DNA of 64,000 nucleotides from Neorhizobium lilium (GTDB lineage: Bacteria; Pseudomonadota; Alphaproteobacteria; Rhizobiales; Rhizobiaceae): contig NZ_SBIP01000007.1 of the NCBI RefSeq assembly GCF_004053875.1, positions 1-64,000 of the forward strand, read 5' to 3'. A program made the translations under genes and the position numbers. This document shows positions 33,661-43,541 of the stretch, one piece after another. The notes under the pieces were generated by a model that saw nothing but the letters and a program-made list of their open reading frames with translations, did no database searches and was not told the DNA's origin. The number at the start of each line of letters is the position of its first letter. The first letter of the stretch is position 1.

Positions 33661-34712
33661 GCGTCGATTTCGCACCGGCTACCGATTTTGGCCGCGTCCC
33701 CTGCACCGTCGTCACCGGCTTTCTAGGTGCCGGCAAGACGACGCTGATCCGCAACCTGATCGAGAACCTGAAAGGCAAGCGGCTGGCGATCATCGTCAAC
33801 GAATTCGGCGATGTCGGCATCGACGGCGACGTGCTGAAGGGCTGCGGCATTGAAAGCTGCCCGGAAGACAACATCATCGAGCTTGCCAATGGCTGCATCT
33901 GCTGCACCGTGGCCGATGACTTCGTACCCGCTATCGACCGGATCCTCGCCATAGAGCCGCGGGTCGATCACATCCTGATCGAGACTTCGGGCCTTGCCCT
34001 GCCGAAGCCGCTGGTCCAGGCCTTTCAGTGGCCGGATGTGAAGGCTCGCGTGACGGTGGACGGTGTGATCGCAGTTGTGGACGGCCTTGCGCTGTCAGAG
34101 GGTCGTGTTGCCGACGACCACGACGCGCTGGATGCCCAGCGCCAGGCGGACGGCTCCATCGATCACGACGATCCGGTCGAAGAGGTCTTCGAGGATCAGG
34201 TCGCCTGCGCGGACATGATCGTGCTCACCAAGACCGATCTTCTGGACCAGGCGGGGCTTGCTGCCGCCAAGGGACGCATACAGGCACATCTGCCGCGGGC
34301 GGTGAAGATCGTGCCCGCCGCCAATGGTGTCGTGGATCCGGCAGTCCTGATCGGCCTGGGGCTTGCCGTGGAAGACGACATCGAGAACCGCAAGACGCAT
34401 CACGACGACGAAGAGGACCATGATCACGATGAGTTCGACAGCTTCGTGGTCGATCTGGCGGCCGTTAGTAATGCGGACGAACTGGCTGCGCGCATCTCGG
34501 CCACCGCCGAAGCACAGAACGTGCTGCGCATAAAAGGCTTTGTCGAAGTCGCGGATAAGCCGATGCGCCTGCAGGTGCAGGCAGTAGGATCTCGCGTGAA
34601 CCATTATTTCGACCGCGCCTGGGCGCCCGGAGAAACCCGGCAAAGCCGCCTCGTCGTGATCGGTGAGAAGGGCATTGACCGCGCTGCGATCGAGAGGATG
34701 CTGGCCGCATAG
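33657..34712 (+). CDS. cobW: cobalamin biosynthesis GTPase CobW (metallochaperone)
   Basis: P-loop GTPase of the COG0523 family thought to deliver cobalt to CobN. 351 residues. Walker A GFLGAGKTTL at 21-30, metal-binding NGCICC at 79-83, the G4-type TKTD near 190, a His/Asp-rich loop around 241-258, and the C-terminal CobW domain ending with WxPGETRQSRLVVIGE. ATG 33657 overlaps the DUF1636 stop. Controlled by the cobalamin riboswitch upstream. Confidence 0.95.
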   Translation: MSVDFAPATDFGRVPCTVVTGFLGAGKTTLIRNLIENLKGKRLAIIVNEFGDVGIDGDVLKGCGIESCPEDNIIELANGCICCTVADDFVPAIDRILAIEPRVDHILIETSGLALPKPLVQAFQWPDVKARVTVDGVIAVVDGLALSEGRVADDHDALDAQRQADGSIDHDDPVEEVFEDQVACADMIVLTKTDLLDQAGLAAAKGRIQAHLPRAVKIVPAANGVVDPAVLIGLGLAVEDDIENRKTHHDDEEDHDHDEFDSFVVDLAAVSNADELAARISATAEAQNVLRIKGFVEVADKPMRLQVQAVGSRVNHYFDRAWAPGETRQSRLVVIGEKGIDRAAIERMLAA

Positions 34713-34725
34713 GCCACAAGGAAAT

Positions 34726-37700
34726 ATGCACATACTTGCCACCACATCGTCGTCTCTGGACGACCTGATCGAGCCGGTAGACCTTGACCAGTCTCCGGCC
34801 GATGTGGTGGTGTTATCTTTTTCCGCCAGCGACCTGAACGGTATCGCGGCAGCCTGGGGTAAAGCGGACCTGAGCCTCTGCCTCACCAATCTTTCGGACC
34901 TGCGCCACCCCATGTCGGTGGATCTCTGGATCGAGAAGACGGCGGCGCAGGCCAAGGTGATCCTGGTCCGCATTCTCGGCGGTTACGACCGCTGGGCCTA
35001 TGGCGTAGAGCAGCTTGCCAGAATGGTGCGACACAGGAAAATCGCCCTGGCCATGCTCCCCGGCGAATGCAGCATCAGCGACGAGCGATTGGCTGCAGCC
35101 TCCACCCTGTCCCGCGAGACTCTGGACGGTCTGCTCGGCTGCTTTCGCGAGGGCGGCCCGGACAATCTACGCCTTTTGGCGCGCCAGCTTGCCGGAATTG
35201 CCGGTGGCGACACGACGCCCCTGCCGCAGGCCGCGCCCATGCCTAAATCGGGCTTCTATCGCCCGGGCCATGGCATCGTTGCGCTGGACAGCCTCCTGTC
35301 AAATGTTCCTGCCGAAACATCCTGCCTACCCATCCTGTTCTATCGGTCTCTGCTTCTGGCCAATGACGCGGCACCCATCGATGAGCTGTTTTATGCGATG
35401 ACGGAACGGGGCTTTGCACCGGTTCCAATCTTCGTCAGCAGCCTGAAGGACGCTCCAGCCATTGCGCTTGTCGAAGAAACGACCCGGCAGCTCAGCGCGC
35501 CGGCGATCATCGCAACGACAGCCTTCGGCAGCGCTGTTGATGATGCAGGCGACACACTCTTCGATCGCACCGGCGTGCCGGTGTTCCAGATCGTTATAGC
35601 CACAACCAGGCGCGAAGGCTGGGCGGAGGGCCGGCGCGGTCTCAATCCTTCCGACCTTGCCATGCACGTCGTCCTGCCGGAACTGGACGGACGCATATTG
35701 GGCGGCGCGATCTCCTTCAAGTCGGGTGATCAATCCGCTGCCCTTGTCAACCGGCCGGAGGCAGACCGGGTCGAACAGGCGGCGGAACGGGTTGCGGCTT
35801 TCCTGCGGCTGAAGGCGACACCACGCGCCGAGCGCCGGATCGTCATCCTGCTACCCGATTATCCCGGCGCACCGGGTCGCACCGGCTACGCCGTGGGGCT
35901 GGACGTTCCCCAAAGCGTTCTCTCCATGCTCAGGGAGCTGTCGATAGCCGGCTATAGCATTGAAGCTATTCCGCAGACGCCCAGAGAACTTCTAGACCGC
36001 CTTGCAAGGCACGCCTGCCTACCTCTTTCCGGCTATACGGCGCCTGCCGGCATAGACGAAGCCTGGGGTCCGGCCGGGGACGACGATGACGCAGAAAACG
36101 ACGTCTTTCACTTCCGCGCAGGGCATTTCGGCAATGTGACGGTCGCGCTTGCCCCGGATCGTGGCCGCAATGCCGACCGCCGCGCCGATTACCACAGCCC
36201 GGATCTGCCGCCGCGCCACGCGCTGGCAGCTTTCGGTCAATGGATGCACCGAACAATTGGAGCGCATGCAATCGTCCATGTCGGGGCACACGGAACCCTG
36301 GAATGGCTGCCGGGAAAGACTGTGGCGCTGTCGAAGGACTGCTTCCCGGAAATCGTCACCGGTTGCCTGCCGGTCATCTATCCCTTCATCGTCTCCAATC
36401 CCGGCGAAGCGGCCGTCGCCAAGCGGCGCATTTCTGCGGTGACTATCGGCCACCTGCCGCCTGTCCTGGTGGGTGCAGGCCTGTCCGACGATCAGAAGAA
36501 GCTGGAACTGCTGGTCGATGAGTATGCGCAGGCCGACGGGCTGGATCGCCGGCGCCGCGACCGGCTGGCAAAGCTCATTGTCGAAACGGCTCGCGATACG
36601 GAGTTAGCATCGGAGGCGGGCATTTCCACGCAAGACGATCCCGATACGGCGCTAGCGCGCATCGACGCTTTCCTCTGCGACCTCAAGGATTTCGCCATCA
36701 AGGACGGGCAACATGTGTTCGGCGAGATCGCTGAAGGCGATGACGATCCGCTGCGCGTCGCAAGCGCAGAGACCGAGAGACGCGCCCTGCTCGACGCGCT
36801 CGACGGACACCACATCAGGCCCGGCCCCTCCGGTGCGCCCGCCCGCGGACGCCGCGACGTCATGCCGACCGGGCGCAATCTCTTCGCCAGCGACCCGCGA
36901 AGCCTGCCGACGCCGACCGCCTACGAGCTTGGCCGGAAAGCCGCCGATGAAATCCTCCGCCGCTATCTGCAGGATCACGGCGACTGGCCGAAAAGCCTTG
37001 TCTTCGATCTCTGGGGCAGCGCCTCGCTTCGCAGCGGCGGTGAGGAAGTGGCGCAGGTTTTGGCGCTGATAGGCGCAAGGCCCATTCAGGACATGGCGAC
37101 GGGCCGCGTCACCGGCGTCGAGGTCTTGGCTCCGGCCACGCTTGGACGCCCGCGCATCGACGTGACATTGAGGATCTCCGGCCTCTTCCGCGACATGTTC
37201 CCGGCGCTGATCGCGCTCCTCGACGCCGCCATGCGCGCCATTGCCGCGCGCGAGGAAGCAGCCGGAGACAATCCACTGGCCGAGCAGGCACGCGACCTCG
37301 GCCATGTGCCTGCCCGCATCTTCGGGTCTGCACCGGGCACCTATGGCTCCGGCATAGAGGATAAGCTTGCCGATGGTAGCTGGGGGGAACGCGAGGAACT
37401 CGGCCGTCTTTATCTGAATGCGACAAGCCATGCCTTCGGCGGCGCTGACGGCGAGGCGAGCCATCTTCCCGGCGCCTTTGCCGATCGGGTCGGCGACGCG
37501 GATCTCCTCGTCCACACCGGCGACGACCCCGGTCGCGACCTGCTGGATGGTTCGGCCGATGTGGGCTTCATCGGCGGCTTTTCGGCGGCACTTGCAGCAC
37601 TTGGCGGCAAGGCGGACCTGATCGCGCTCGACACGACCGATCCGCAAAAGCCGAAGGCGCGTTCCATTTCGGAAGCCGTGACCCGTGTCGTGCGGGCCAG

Positions 37701-38013
37701 AGCGGTCAATCCGCGTTTTATCGCGGGCCAGATGCGCCATGGGCCGCGCGGCGCAGCCGAACTGGTGGAGGCGGTCGATCGGCTGATTGGCTTTGCCGAG
37801 ACCACCCATACGATTCCTCAATCGCTGATCGAAGCCACCTACGATGCCTATCTTGGCAACGAGGCAGTGCGCGACTTCCTGCTGTCACAGAACCCGGAGG
37901 GCGCGCGCTATATGGGCGAGCGCTTCCGCTCCGCGCTCCGCCGAGGGCTTTGGCACCCGCGCCGCAACGCCATCCATGCCGAGCTGGAAATGCTCGGGAA
38001 GGAGGCCGCATGA
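34726..38013 (+). CDS. cobN: cobaltochelatase large subunit
   Basis: ATP-dependent aerobic cobalt insertion into hydrogenobyrinic acid a,c-diamide, together with CobS and CobT, which are not in this window. 1095 residues from ATG 34726, with AAGGAAAT as ribosome site. Typical blocks are VGAHGTLEWLPGKTVALS, FGSAPGTYGSGIED, and NATSHAFGG in the C-terminal half, homologous to Mg-chelatase BchH. Fourteen bases after cobW and 4-base overlap with cobG. Confidence 0.97.
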   Translation: MHILATTSSSLDDLIEPVDLDQSPADVVVLSFSASDLNGIAAAWGKADLSLCLTNLSDLRHPMSVDLWIEKTAAQAKVILVRILGGYDRWAYGVEQLARMVRHRKIALAMLPGECSISDERLAAASTLSRETLDGLLGCFREGGPDNLRLLARQLAGIAGGDTTPLPQAAPMPKSGFYRPGHGIVALDSLLSNVPAETSCLPILFYRSLLLANDAAPIDELFYAMTERGFAPVPIFVSSLKDAPAIALVEETTRQLSAPAIIATTAFGSAVDDAGDTLFDRTGVPVFQIVIATTRREGWAEGRRGLNPSDLAMHVVLPELDGRILGGAISFKSGDQSAALVNRPEADRVEQAAERVAAFLRLKATPRAERRIVILLPDYPGAPGRTGYAVGLDVPQSVLSMLRELSIAGYSIEAIPQTPRELLDRLARHACLPLSGYTAPAGIDEAWGPAGDDDDAENDVFHFRAGHFGNVTVALAPDRGRNADRRADYHSPDLPPRHALAAFGQWMHRTIGAHAIVHVGAHGTLEWLPGKTVALSKDCFPEIVTGCLPVIYPFIVSNPGEAAVAKRRISAVTIGHLPPVLVGAGLSDDQKKLELLVDEYAQADGLDRRRRDRLAKLIVETARDTELASEAGISTQDDPDTALARIDAFLCDLKDFAIKDGQHVFGEIAEGDDDPLRVASAETERRALLDALDGHHIRPGPSGAPARGRRDVMPTGRNLFASDPRSLPTPTAYELGRKAADEILRRYLQDHGDWPKSLVFDLWGSASLRSGGEEVAQVLALIGARPIQDMATGRVTGVEVLAPATLGRPRIDVTLRISGLFRDMFPALIALLDAAMRAIAAREEAAGDNPLAEQARDLGHVPARIFGSAPGTYGSGIEDKLADGSWGEREELGRLYLNATSHAFGGADGEASHLPGAFADRVGDADLLVHTGDDPGRDLLDGSADVGFIGGFSAALAALGGKADLIALDTTDPQKPKARSISEAVTRVVRARAVNPRFIAGQMRHGPRGAAELVEAVDRLIGFAETTHTIPQSLIEATYDAYLGNEAVRDFLLSQNPEGARYMGERFRSALRRGLWHPRRNAIHAELEMLGKEAA

Positions 38014-39326
38014 CGACCCGCTCCATCGGACGCGTTTTGCCTGCCCCTTCCGTCGAAGGCATGCGCCGGGGTGCCTGCCCTGCCCTCTCCGAACCGATGA
38101 TGACCGGCGACGGACTGCTCGCCCGCATAGCCCTGACGGATGCCGTAACGCCACTCCAACTGGCGGAAATATGCCGGCTGGCACTGAAGCACGGCAACGG
38201 GATGGTGGACATTTCCGCCCGCGGCAATCTTCAGGTCCGCGGCCTGATGAACGTGACCGCGCCCTTGCTGGAAGCGGATGTCCGGGCGCTGAACCTGCCC
38301 TTGCGCGACGGCCTTGCCGTCGAGGTGCCGCCTTTTGCCGGGCTGGACGAAACAGAGATTGCCGATCCGCGGCCGCTCGCCGAAGCGATCCGTCATGGCG
38401 TGAAGCCGATTGCGGGCCTTGCCCCGAAAATGTCCGTCGTCGTCGATGGCCATGGTCGCCTACGCTTGTCCGAGCTTCTCGCCGACATAAGGCTTGTTCC
38501 CGACGACTTGGCCGGATGGTGGAAAATCCTCTTGGGTGGCACAGAGCGGTCCGGTTTTGTGCTGGGCAGCCTCCCTGCACGACAGGCGGTTTTAGAGACC
38601 CTTGTCGTGCTGCGCCGACTTGGCAGCCTGGGGCCGACCGTGCGCGGGCGGGATCTGACAGACGGCCTGGCCACGAACGGGCTGGAACCGCCGCCCATAT
38701 CGCCTTTCGGCTTCTTAGATGTTTCGGAAGATCTGTTCGCGGCCGGCATCGGCCCAGCCTTCAGCCAAGTCAGGGCGGAGCAAATGATCGCGCTGTGCCA
38801 GGAAGCTGTACGGAACGGCATCCCGTCCGTCAGGCCTTCGCTCGACCATTCGCTGCTCTTCCTCGGCTCGGAGCACGGCTGCCGGGCCCTGCTGGAATTT
38901 GCCGCCGGCCGCGGCTTCATCACGGCTCCTCAGGATCCGCGCAGTCATATCGCCGCCTGCCCCGGCAGCCCGGCCTGCCGCTCCGGAATGATCGAGACCC
39001 ATGCAATCGCCGAAACAACAGCCGCTGACTGCGCCGGCCTGCTGGACGGCTCGTTCAAGCTTCACGTTTCCGGCTGCCCCAAGGGCTGCGCTCACCCGCA
39101 GTCCTCTGCGCTGGCCCTCTGCGGCACAGTCGATAGCATCTCGCTCGTCACCCAGGGAAAAGCCGGCGACGCGCCCTTTGCTTCCATTACGTTTGCCGAT
39201 ACCAACGCCATGCTTCGCCGCCTTTCCGATCTTGTAACATCGGAAAAACGCGCGGGCGAAACCTCTGCTGCCTGCATAGCCCGGCTCGGGCCGACTCGGC
39301 TGGCAGCCGCTACAGGACAATCATGA
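38010..39326 (+). CDS. cobG: precorrin-3B synthase (oxygen-dependent)
   Basis: Iron-sulfur monooxygenase that makes the gamma-lactone of precorrin-3B, the step that commits to the aerobic pathway. 438 residues of the nitrite/sulfite reductase fold. Cys residues in AACPGSPACRSG and HVSGCPKGCAHP bind the [4Fe-4S] cluster; SARGNLQVRGL is the ferredoxin-like half-domain motif. ATG 38010 overlaps the cobN stop. Its presence shows that oxygen-dependent ring contraction is used. Confidence 0.95.
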   Translation: MTTRSIGRVLPAPSVEGMRRGACPALSEPMMTGDGLLARIALTDAVTPLQLAEICRLALKHGNGMVDISARGNLQVRGLMNVTAPLLEADVRALNLPLRDGLAVEVPPFAGLDETEIADPRPLAEAIRHGVKPIAGLAPKMSVVVDGHGRLRLSELLADIRLVPDDLAGWWKILLGGTERSGFVLGSLPARQAVLETLVVLRRLGSLGPTVRGRDLTDGLATNGLEPPPISPFGFLDVSEDLFAAGIGPAFSQVRAEQMIALCQEAVRNGIPSVRPSLDHSLLFLGSEHGCRALLEFAAGRGFITAPQDPRSHIAACPGSPACRSGMIETHAIAETTAADCAGLLDGSFKLHVSGCPKGCAHPQSSALALCGTVDSISLVTQGKAGDAPFASITFADTNAMLRRLSDLVTSEKRAGETSAACIARLGPTRLAAATGQS

Positions 39327-39952
39327 CCGCTTACGACTACATCCATGACGGCGACTCCATCTACCGGAAATCTTTCGCCATCATCCGCGAGGAGGCAGAC
39401 CTGTCGTCCTTCTCCGATGAGCAGGCCGACCTCGCCATCCGCATGATCCATGCTTGCGGCCTTGTGAAGGCGGCACAGCATTTCCGCTTTTCAAAGGATT
39501 TCGTTGCCAAGGCGCGTGGCGCGCTGCATGCCGGCAAGCCGATCTATTGCGATGCCCAGATGGTGGCGCACGGCGTGACCCATGCACGGCTGCCGACAGC
39601 CAACAAGGTCATCTGCACCCTTCGCGACAGCCGCACATTCGAGCTGGCAAAGACGATCGGCAACACGCGCTCCGCCGCAGCACTCGATCTGTGGGACGAA
39701 ATGGAGGGCTCTCTGGTGGCAATCGGCAATGCACCGACAGCTCTCTTTCGCCTTCTGGAAATGCTTGATGCAGGAGCGCCGCGGCCGGCTGCAATCATCG
39801 GCATGCCCGTCGGGTTCGTGGGCGCTGCCGAATCCAAGGAAGCGCTGATGGAATCTGCGCATGGCATTCCCTATGCGGTGGTATGCGGCCGCATGGGCGG
39901 CTCGGCCATGACGGCAGCATGCATCAACGCGGTGGCGAGGGCGGGGCTTTGA
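39323..39952 (+). CDS. cobH: precorrin-8X methylmutase
   Basis: Moves the C11 methyl group to C12 to give hydrogenobyrinic acid. 209 residues. The active-site His lies in MIHACGLVKAAQHF, and GMPVGFVGAAESK and the closing GRMGGSAMTAACINA are conserved. ATG 39323 overlaps the cobG stop by 4 bases. Confidence 0.97.
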   Translation: MTAYDYIHDGDSIYRKSFAIIREEADLSSFSDEQADLAIRMIHACGLVKAAQHFRFSKDFVAKARGALHAGKPIYCDAQMVAHGVTHARLPTANKVICTLRDSRTFELAKTIGNTRSAAALDLWDEMEGSLVAIGNAPTALFRLLEMLDAGAPRPAAIIGMPVGFVGAAESKEALMESAHGIPYAVVCGRMGGSAMTAACINAVARAGL

Positions 39953-40758
39953 ACACGTCGATCGTCAAGGGCAAGCTCATGGGCGTCGGCACGGGACCGG
40001 GCGATCCGGAACTGCTGACGCTGAAGGCCGTGCGCGCCGTCCAGGAGGCGGACGTCATCGCCTTCTTCTGCAAGAAAGGCTCCCGCGGCAACGGCCGCAC
40101 CATAGTCGAGGCGCATGTCAGACCAGGGACGGCGGAACTGCCGCTGGTCTATCCGGTGACGGTGGAGATGCAGAAGGACGAGCCGGACTACAAGGGTCCG
40201 ATCGCGGACTTCTTCGACCGTTCGGCCGACGAGATCGCTGCACATCTCGACGCAGGCAGGAATGTCGCCGTGCTGAGCGAGGGCGATCCCCTCTTCTACG
40301 GCTCATACATGCACCTGCATGTGCGCCTCGCCAACCGCTACCAGGCCGAAGTCATTGCCGGCGTCACCGCCATGTCCGGTTGCTGGTCGATGACCGGCCT
40401 GCCGCTGGTGCAAGGCGACGATATATTAAGTGTCCTGCCCGGCACGCTGCCGGAGGACAAGCTCGTCGAGCGGCTGTCAAACACAGACGGTGCCGTCATC
40501 ATGAAGGTCGGCCGCAACCTGCCGAAGATCCGCCGTGCGCTTACAGCCGTCGGCAAACTGTCAGGCGCGCTCTACGTGGAGCGTGGCACCATGGCGAATG
40601 GCGCCGCGCTGAAGCTGGAGGAGCGCGACGAAAGCCCGGCACCCTACTTCTCTCTCGTGCTTGTTCCCGGCTGGAAAACACGGCCGCCTGAGATCGATGC
40701 GGACAGGCCGGCGCTTGGAAAACAGGTCGAGCCGACTGAACTGGAACTTGGGAAATGA
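39949..40758 (+). CDS. cobI: precorrin-2 C20-methyltransferase
   Basis: SAM-dependent tetrapyrrole methyltransferase, 269 residues. Glycine-rich MGVGTGPGDPELLTLKAVRA and VLSEGDPLFYGSYMH bind SAM. I chose TTG 39949, which overlaps the cobH stop (TTGA) as the other joins of this operon do; an ATG within the first conserved strand (MGVGTG) is too short and an upstream ATG 39883 would run through cobH. Confidence 0.94.
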   Translation: MNTSIVKGKLMGVGTGPGDPELLTLKAVRAVQEADVIAFFCKKGSRGNGRTIVEAHVRPGTAELPLVYPVTVEMQKDEPDYKGPIADFFDRSADEIAAHLDAGRNVAVLSEGDPLFYGSYMHLHVRLANRYQAEVIAGVTAMSGCWSMTGLPLVQGDDILSVLPGTLPEDKLVERLSNTDGAVIMKVGRNLPKIRRALTAVGKLSGALYVERGTMANGAALKLEERDESPAPYFSLVLVPGWKTRPPEIDADRPALGKQVEPTELELGK

Positions 40759-41516
40759 CCGGGTCGCTGACCGTCGTCGGCCTTGGCCCCGGCAATCCCG
40801 ACCAGATAACGCCCGAGGCGATGGCCGCAGTTACGGCTGCAGAGGACTTCTTCGGCTATTTCCCGTATATAGACCGGCTTAACCTCAGGCCGGACCAGCG
40901 CCGCCATGCCTCCGACAACCGTGAGGAACTGGCGCGCGCCAGAGCGGCATTGGACATGGCTGCAAAAGGCGGCAAGGTCTGCGTCGTCTCCGGCGGCGAT
41001 CCTGGCATCTTCGCCATGGCTGCGGCCGTGTGCGAGGCGATCGATGAAGGCCCGGCAGAATGGCGCGATATCGAGCTCTCGGTGGTTCCGGGCGTGACGG
41101 CCATGCTGGCCGTCGCCGCCAAAGCGGGCGCGCCTCTCGGCCATGATTTCTGCGCCATTTCCCTTTCCAATAATCTGAAGCCGTGGGCTGTGATCGAAAA
41201 ACGGCTGGTGGCCGCTGCCGAAGCCGGTTTCGTCATGGCTTTCTACAACCCGATCAGCAAGGCGCGGCCGCATCAGCTGGGCGAAGCATTCGACCTGCTG
41301 CGCAAGCACCTGCCAGCTACGGTGCCGGTGATTTTTGGCCGCGCGGCCGGACGTCCCGATGAGTCGATCCGGGTGGTTCTCCTGGCCGAAGCGCAGGGAG
41401 ACATGGCCGATATGGCGACCTGCGTCATTGTCGGAACCGCGGAAACCCGCCTGGTGGAACATCCCGGCCAGCGGCCGATCGTCTATTCGCCGCGCTCCTT
41501 CAAGGGCGACTCATGA
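40755..41516 (+). CDS. cobJ: precorrin-3B C17-methyltransferase
   Basis: Methylates C17 and drives ring contraction after CobG. 253 residues with GLGPGNPDQITPEAM, VVSGGDPGIFAMAAAV and the FYNPISKARPHQL block of the family. ATG 40755 overlaps the cobI stop. Its last 34 bases overlap the convergent cobK gene. Confidence 0.96.
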   Translation: MTGSLTVVGLGPGNPDQITPEAMAAVTAAEDFFGYFPYIDRLNLRPDQRRHASDNREELARARAALDMAAKGGKVCVVSGGDPGIFAMAAAVCEAIDEGPAEWRDIELSVVPGVTAMLAVAAKAGAPLGHDFCAISLSNNLKPWAVIEKRLVAAAEAGFVMAFYNPISKARPHQLGEAFDLLRKHLPATVPVIFGRAAGRPDESIRVVLLAEAQGDMADMATCVIVGTAETRLVEHPGQRPIVYSPRSFKGDS

Positions 41517-42271
41517 TGGAGCCAATCGTCAAGCTCAAGGTCGAGCATAACGAGCAGATCATCGACAGTCTCGGCAGAGTGCACCTCGGGCAGAGCCGGT
41601 CGGCTGATCAGCACCACCTCGATGCCGAGCGCGCGGGCGGCGGCGATCTTGCCATAGCTCGCCGGCCCGCCGCTGTTCTTTGCGACGATGACCTCGATGC
41701 CGTACTCCTGCAGCAGCCGGCTTTCGTCAGCTTCGGCAAATGGACCGCGCGCCGTCAGGTATATGGCATGCGGCACTTCGAGCGGCGGGAAGACGGGATC
41801 GACGCTGCGGATCAGGTAATGATGATGCGGCGCGGCCTCGAAAGGCAGCAATTCCTGCCGCCCGAGCGTCAGGAAGACATTCCGAGGATACGGACCCACA
41901 GCTGTAACCGCCTCTGCAACGTTATCCACTTCGGTCCAGCGGTCCCCCTCCTGCCGTACCCATGGGCGACGGCGCAGCGCCAGCAGCGGAACGCCAGCAG
42001 CCCTCGCTGCCTCGGCGGCATTGCGCGACATCTGCGCCGCATAGGGGTGGGTGGCGTCGATCAGCAGCGAGATTGCCTTCTTCTTGAGATAACGTGCCAG
42101 TCCTTCGACGCCACCAAAGCCCCCTACGCGAACGGGCACGGGCTGCTCGGCCGGCGCCTTCGTACGGCCGGCAAGCGAAAGCTCCGTCGCGAAGCGGGTA
42201 TCGTCGGCCAGCCGTCCCGCCAGAACGCGGGCCTCGGCCGTACCGCCCAGAATGAGAATGGAGTGTTTCAC
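41483..42271 (-). CDS. cobK: precorrin-6A reductase
   Basis: NADPH-dependent reduction of precorrin-6A. 262 residues from GTG 42271, preceded by AGGAG at 5 bases. N-terminal ILILGGTAEARVLAGRLA, then LLIDATHPYAAQMSRNA and VFLTLGRQEL; SGGPASYGKIAAARALG is near the C-terminus. The gene is inverted inside the rightward cob series: its start is one base from the cobL start and its end overlaps cobJ by 34 bases. Its promoter must lie within cobL. Confidence 0.96.
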   Translation of the reverse strand: MKHSILILGGTAEARVLAGRLADDTRFATELSLAGRTKAPAEQPVPVRVGGFGGVEGLARYLKKKAISLLIDATHPYAAQMSRNAAEAARAAGVPLLALRRRPWVRQEGDRWTEVDNVAEAVTAVGPYPRNVFLTLGRQELLPFEAAPHHHYLIRSVDPVFPPLEVPHAIYLTARGPFAEADESRLLQEYGIEVIVAKNSGGPASYGKIAAARALGIEVVLISRPALPEVHSAETVDDLLVMLDLELDDWLHHESPLKERGE

Positions 42272-42272
42272 A

Positions 42273-43541
42273 ATGTCTCCTGACGTTGGGCCTCCTGAAT
42301 CAAACGCCAAAGGTGTAGCGGAAAGCCGCTGGCTGTCCATTGTCGGATTGGGCGAAGATGGCATGGCGGGATTGGGCGAGAACGCGCGGGAGGCCATTTC
42401 CGCCGCTTCGTTCGTCTTCGGCGGCAAAAGGCACCTGGAACTGGCAGCGCCACTGATAAGAGGCGAGGCGAGGCCCTGGCCGACACCGTTTGATTCCGCC
42501 ATGAACGACGTCGTGGCGCTGCGCGGAAGAAGGGTCTGCGTTCTTGCCTCGGGCGACCCCTTCTTCTTCGGCGTCGGCGTTACGCTCTCTCGACATGTTA
42601 CGTCCAACGAATTTACTGCCTATCCGGCGCCCTCGGCCTTCTCGCTGGCGGCATCGAGGCTGGGCTGGCCCCTGCAGGATATCGAGACCGTGTCACTGCA
42701 TGGCCGGCCGCTCGATCTCATCCGCCCACTCCTGCATCCGGGTCGGCGCATCCTTGCATTGACCTCGGATGAAAAAGGGCCGGCGGAGCTGGCGGCACTT
42801 CTGGCGTCGATCGGCTTCGGGTCCTCGCGCCTAACGGTGCTGGAAGCGCTGGGCGGTAATGCCGAGCGCATCCGGTCGGGAACGGCGGAAGAATTTGCAC
42901 TGCCGGATATTCATGTGGTGAACCTCGTCGCCGTCGAAGTCATGGCCGGAGCCGGAGCCCGCATCGTCCCGCGTGGGTTCGGCCTGGACGATGCCCTCTT
43001 CGAGCATGACGGGCAGATCACCAAGCGCGAGATCCGCGCCCTGACGCTCTCCTCGCTCAGCCCGCGCCGCGGCAAACTGCTGTGGGATATCGGCGCAGGT
43101 TCGGGCTCGATAGGGATCGAATGGATGCTATCCGACCCTTCGATGAAGGCGATTGCGATCGAGGCCAATCGCGAGCGCGCCGCCCGTATCCGCCGCAATG
43201 CGGCAGCCTTCGGCGTGCCGGGCCTCGTTCTGGTGCAAGGGCAGGCCCCGACAGCGCTGATCGGCCTGCCGCAGCCGGATGCGATCTTTATCGGCGGCGG
43301 CGGCAGCGAAACGGGCGTGCTCGACGCGGCAATACGGGCGCTGACGCCCGGCGGGCGTCTTGTCGCCAACGCCGTCACGCTGGACATGGAAGCAGTTCTA
43401 CTGGCTGCACAGGCGAAGCTTGGCGGCAACCTTGTCCGCATCGACATCTCCCGGGCAGCACCCGTCGGGACGATGCAGGGCTGGCGACCGGCCATGCCGG
43501 TGACACAATGGAATTGGGTAAAAGAGGGACAGACATCATGA
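42273..43541 (+). CDS. cobL: precorrin-6B C5,15-methyltransferase (decarboxylating)
   Basis: Bifunctional fusion of CbiE-like (residues about 15-215) and CbiT-like (about 240-400) domains; methylates C5 and C15 and removes the C12 acetate carboxyl. 422 residues. Seen: VLASGDPFFFGVG in the first domain; LLWDIGAGSGSIGIEWML and AIEANRERAARIRRNAA (SAM site) in the second. ATG 42273 follows GGAG at about 10 bases; that ribosome site lies inside cobK. Overlaps cobE by 4 bases. Confidence 0.96.
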   Translation: MSPDVGPPESNAKGVAESRWLSIVGLGEDGMAGLGENAREAISAASFVFGGKRHLELAAPLIRGEARPWPTPFDSAMNDVVALRGRRVCVLASGDPFFFGVGVTLSRHVTSNEFTAYPAPSAFSLAASRLGWPLQDIETVSLHGRPLDLIRPLLHPGRRILALTSDEKGPAELAALLASIGFGSSRLTVLEALGGNAERIRSGTAEEFALPDIHVVNLVAVEVMAGAGARIVPRGFGLDDALFEHDGQITKREIRALTLSSLSPRRGKLLWDIGAGSGSIGIEWMLSDPSMKAIAIEANRERAARIRRNAAAFGVPGLVLVQGQAPTALIGLPQPDAIFIGGGGSETGVLDAAIRALTPGGRLVANAVTLDMEAVLLAAQAKLGGNLVRIDISRAAPVGTMQGWRPAMPVTQWNWVKEGQTS

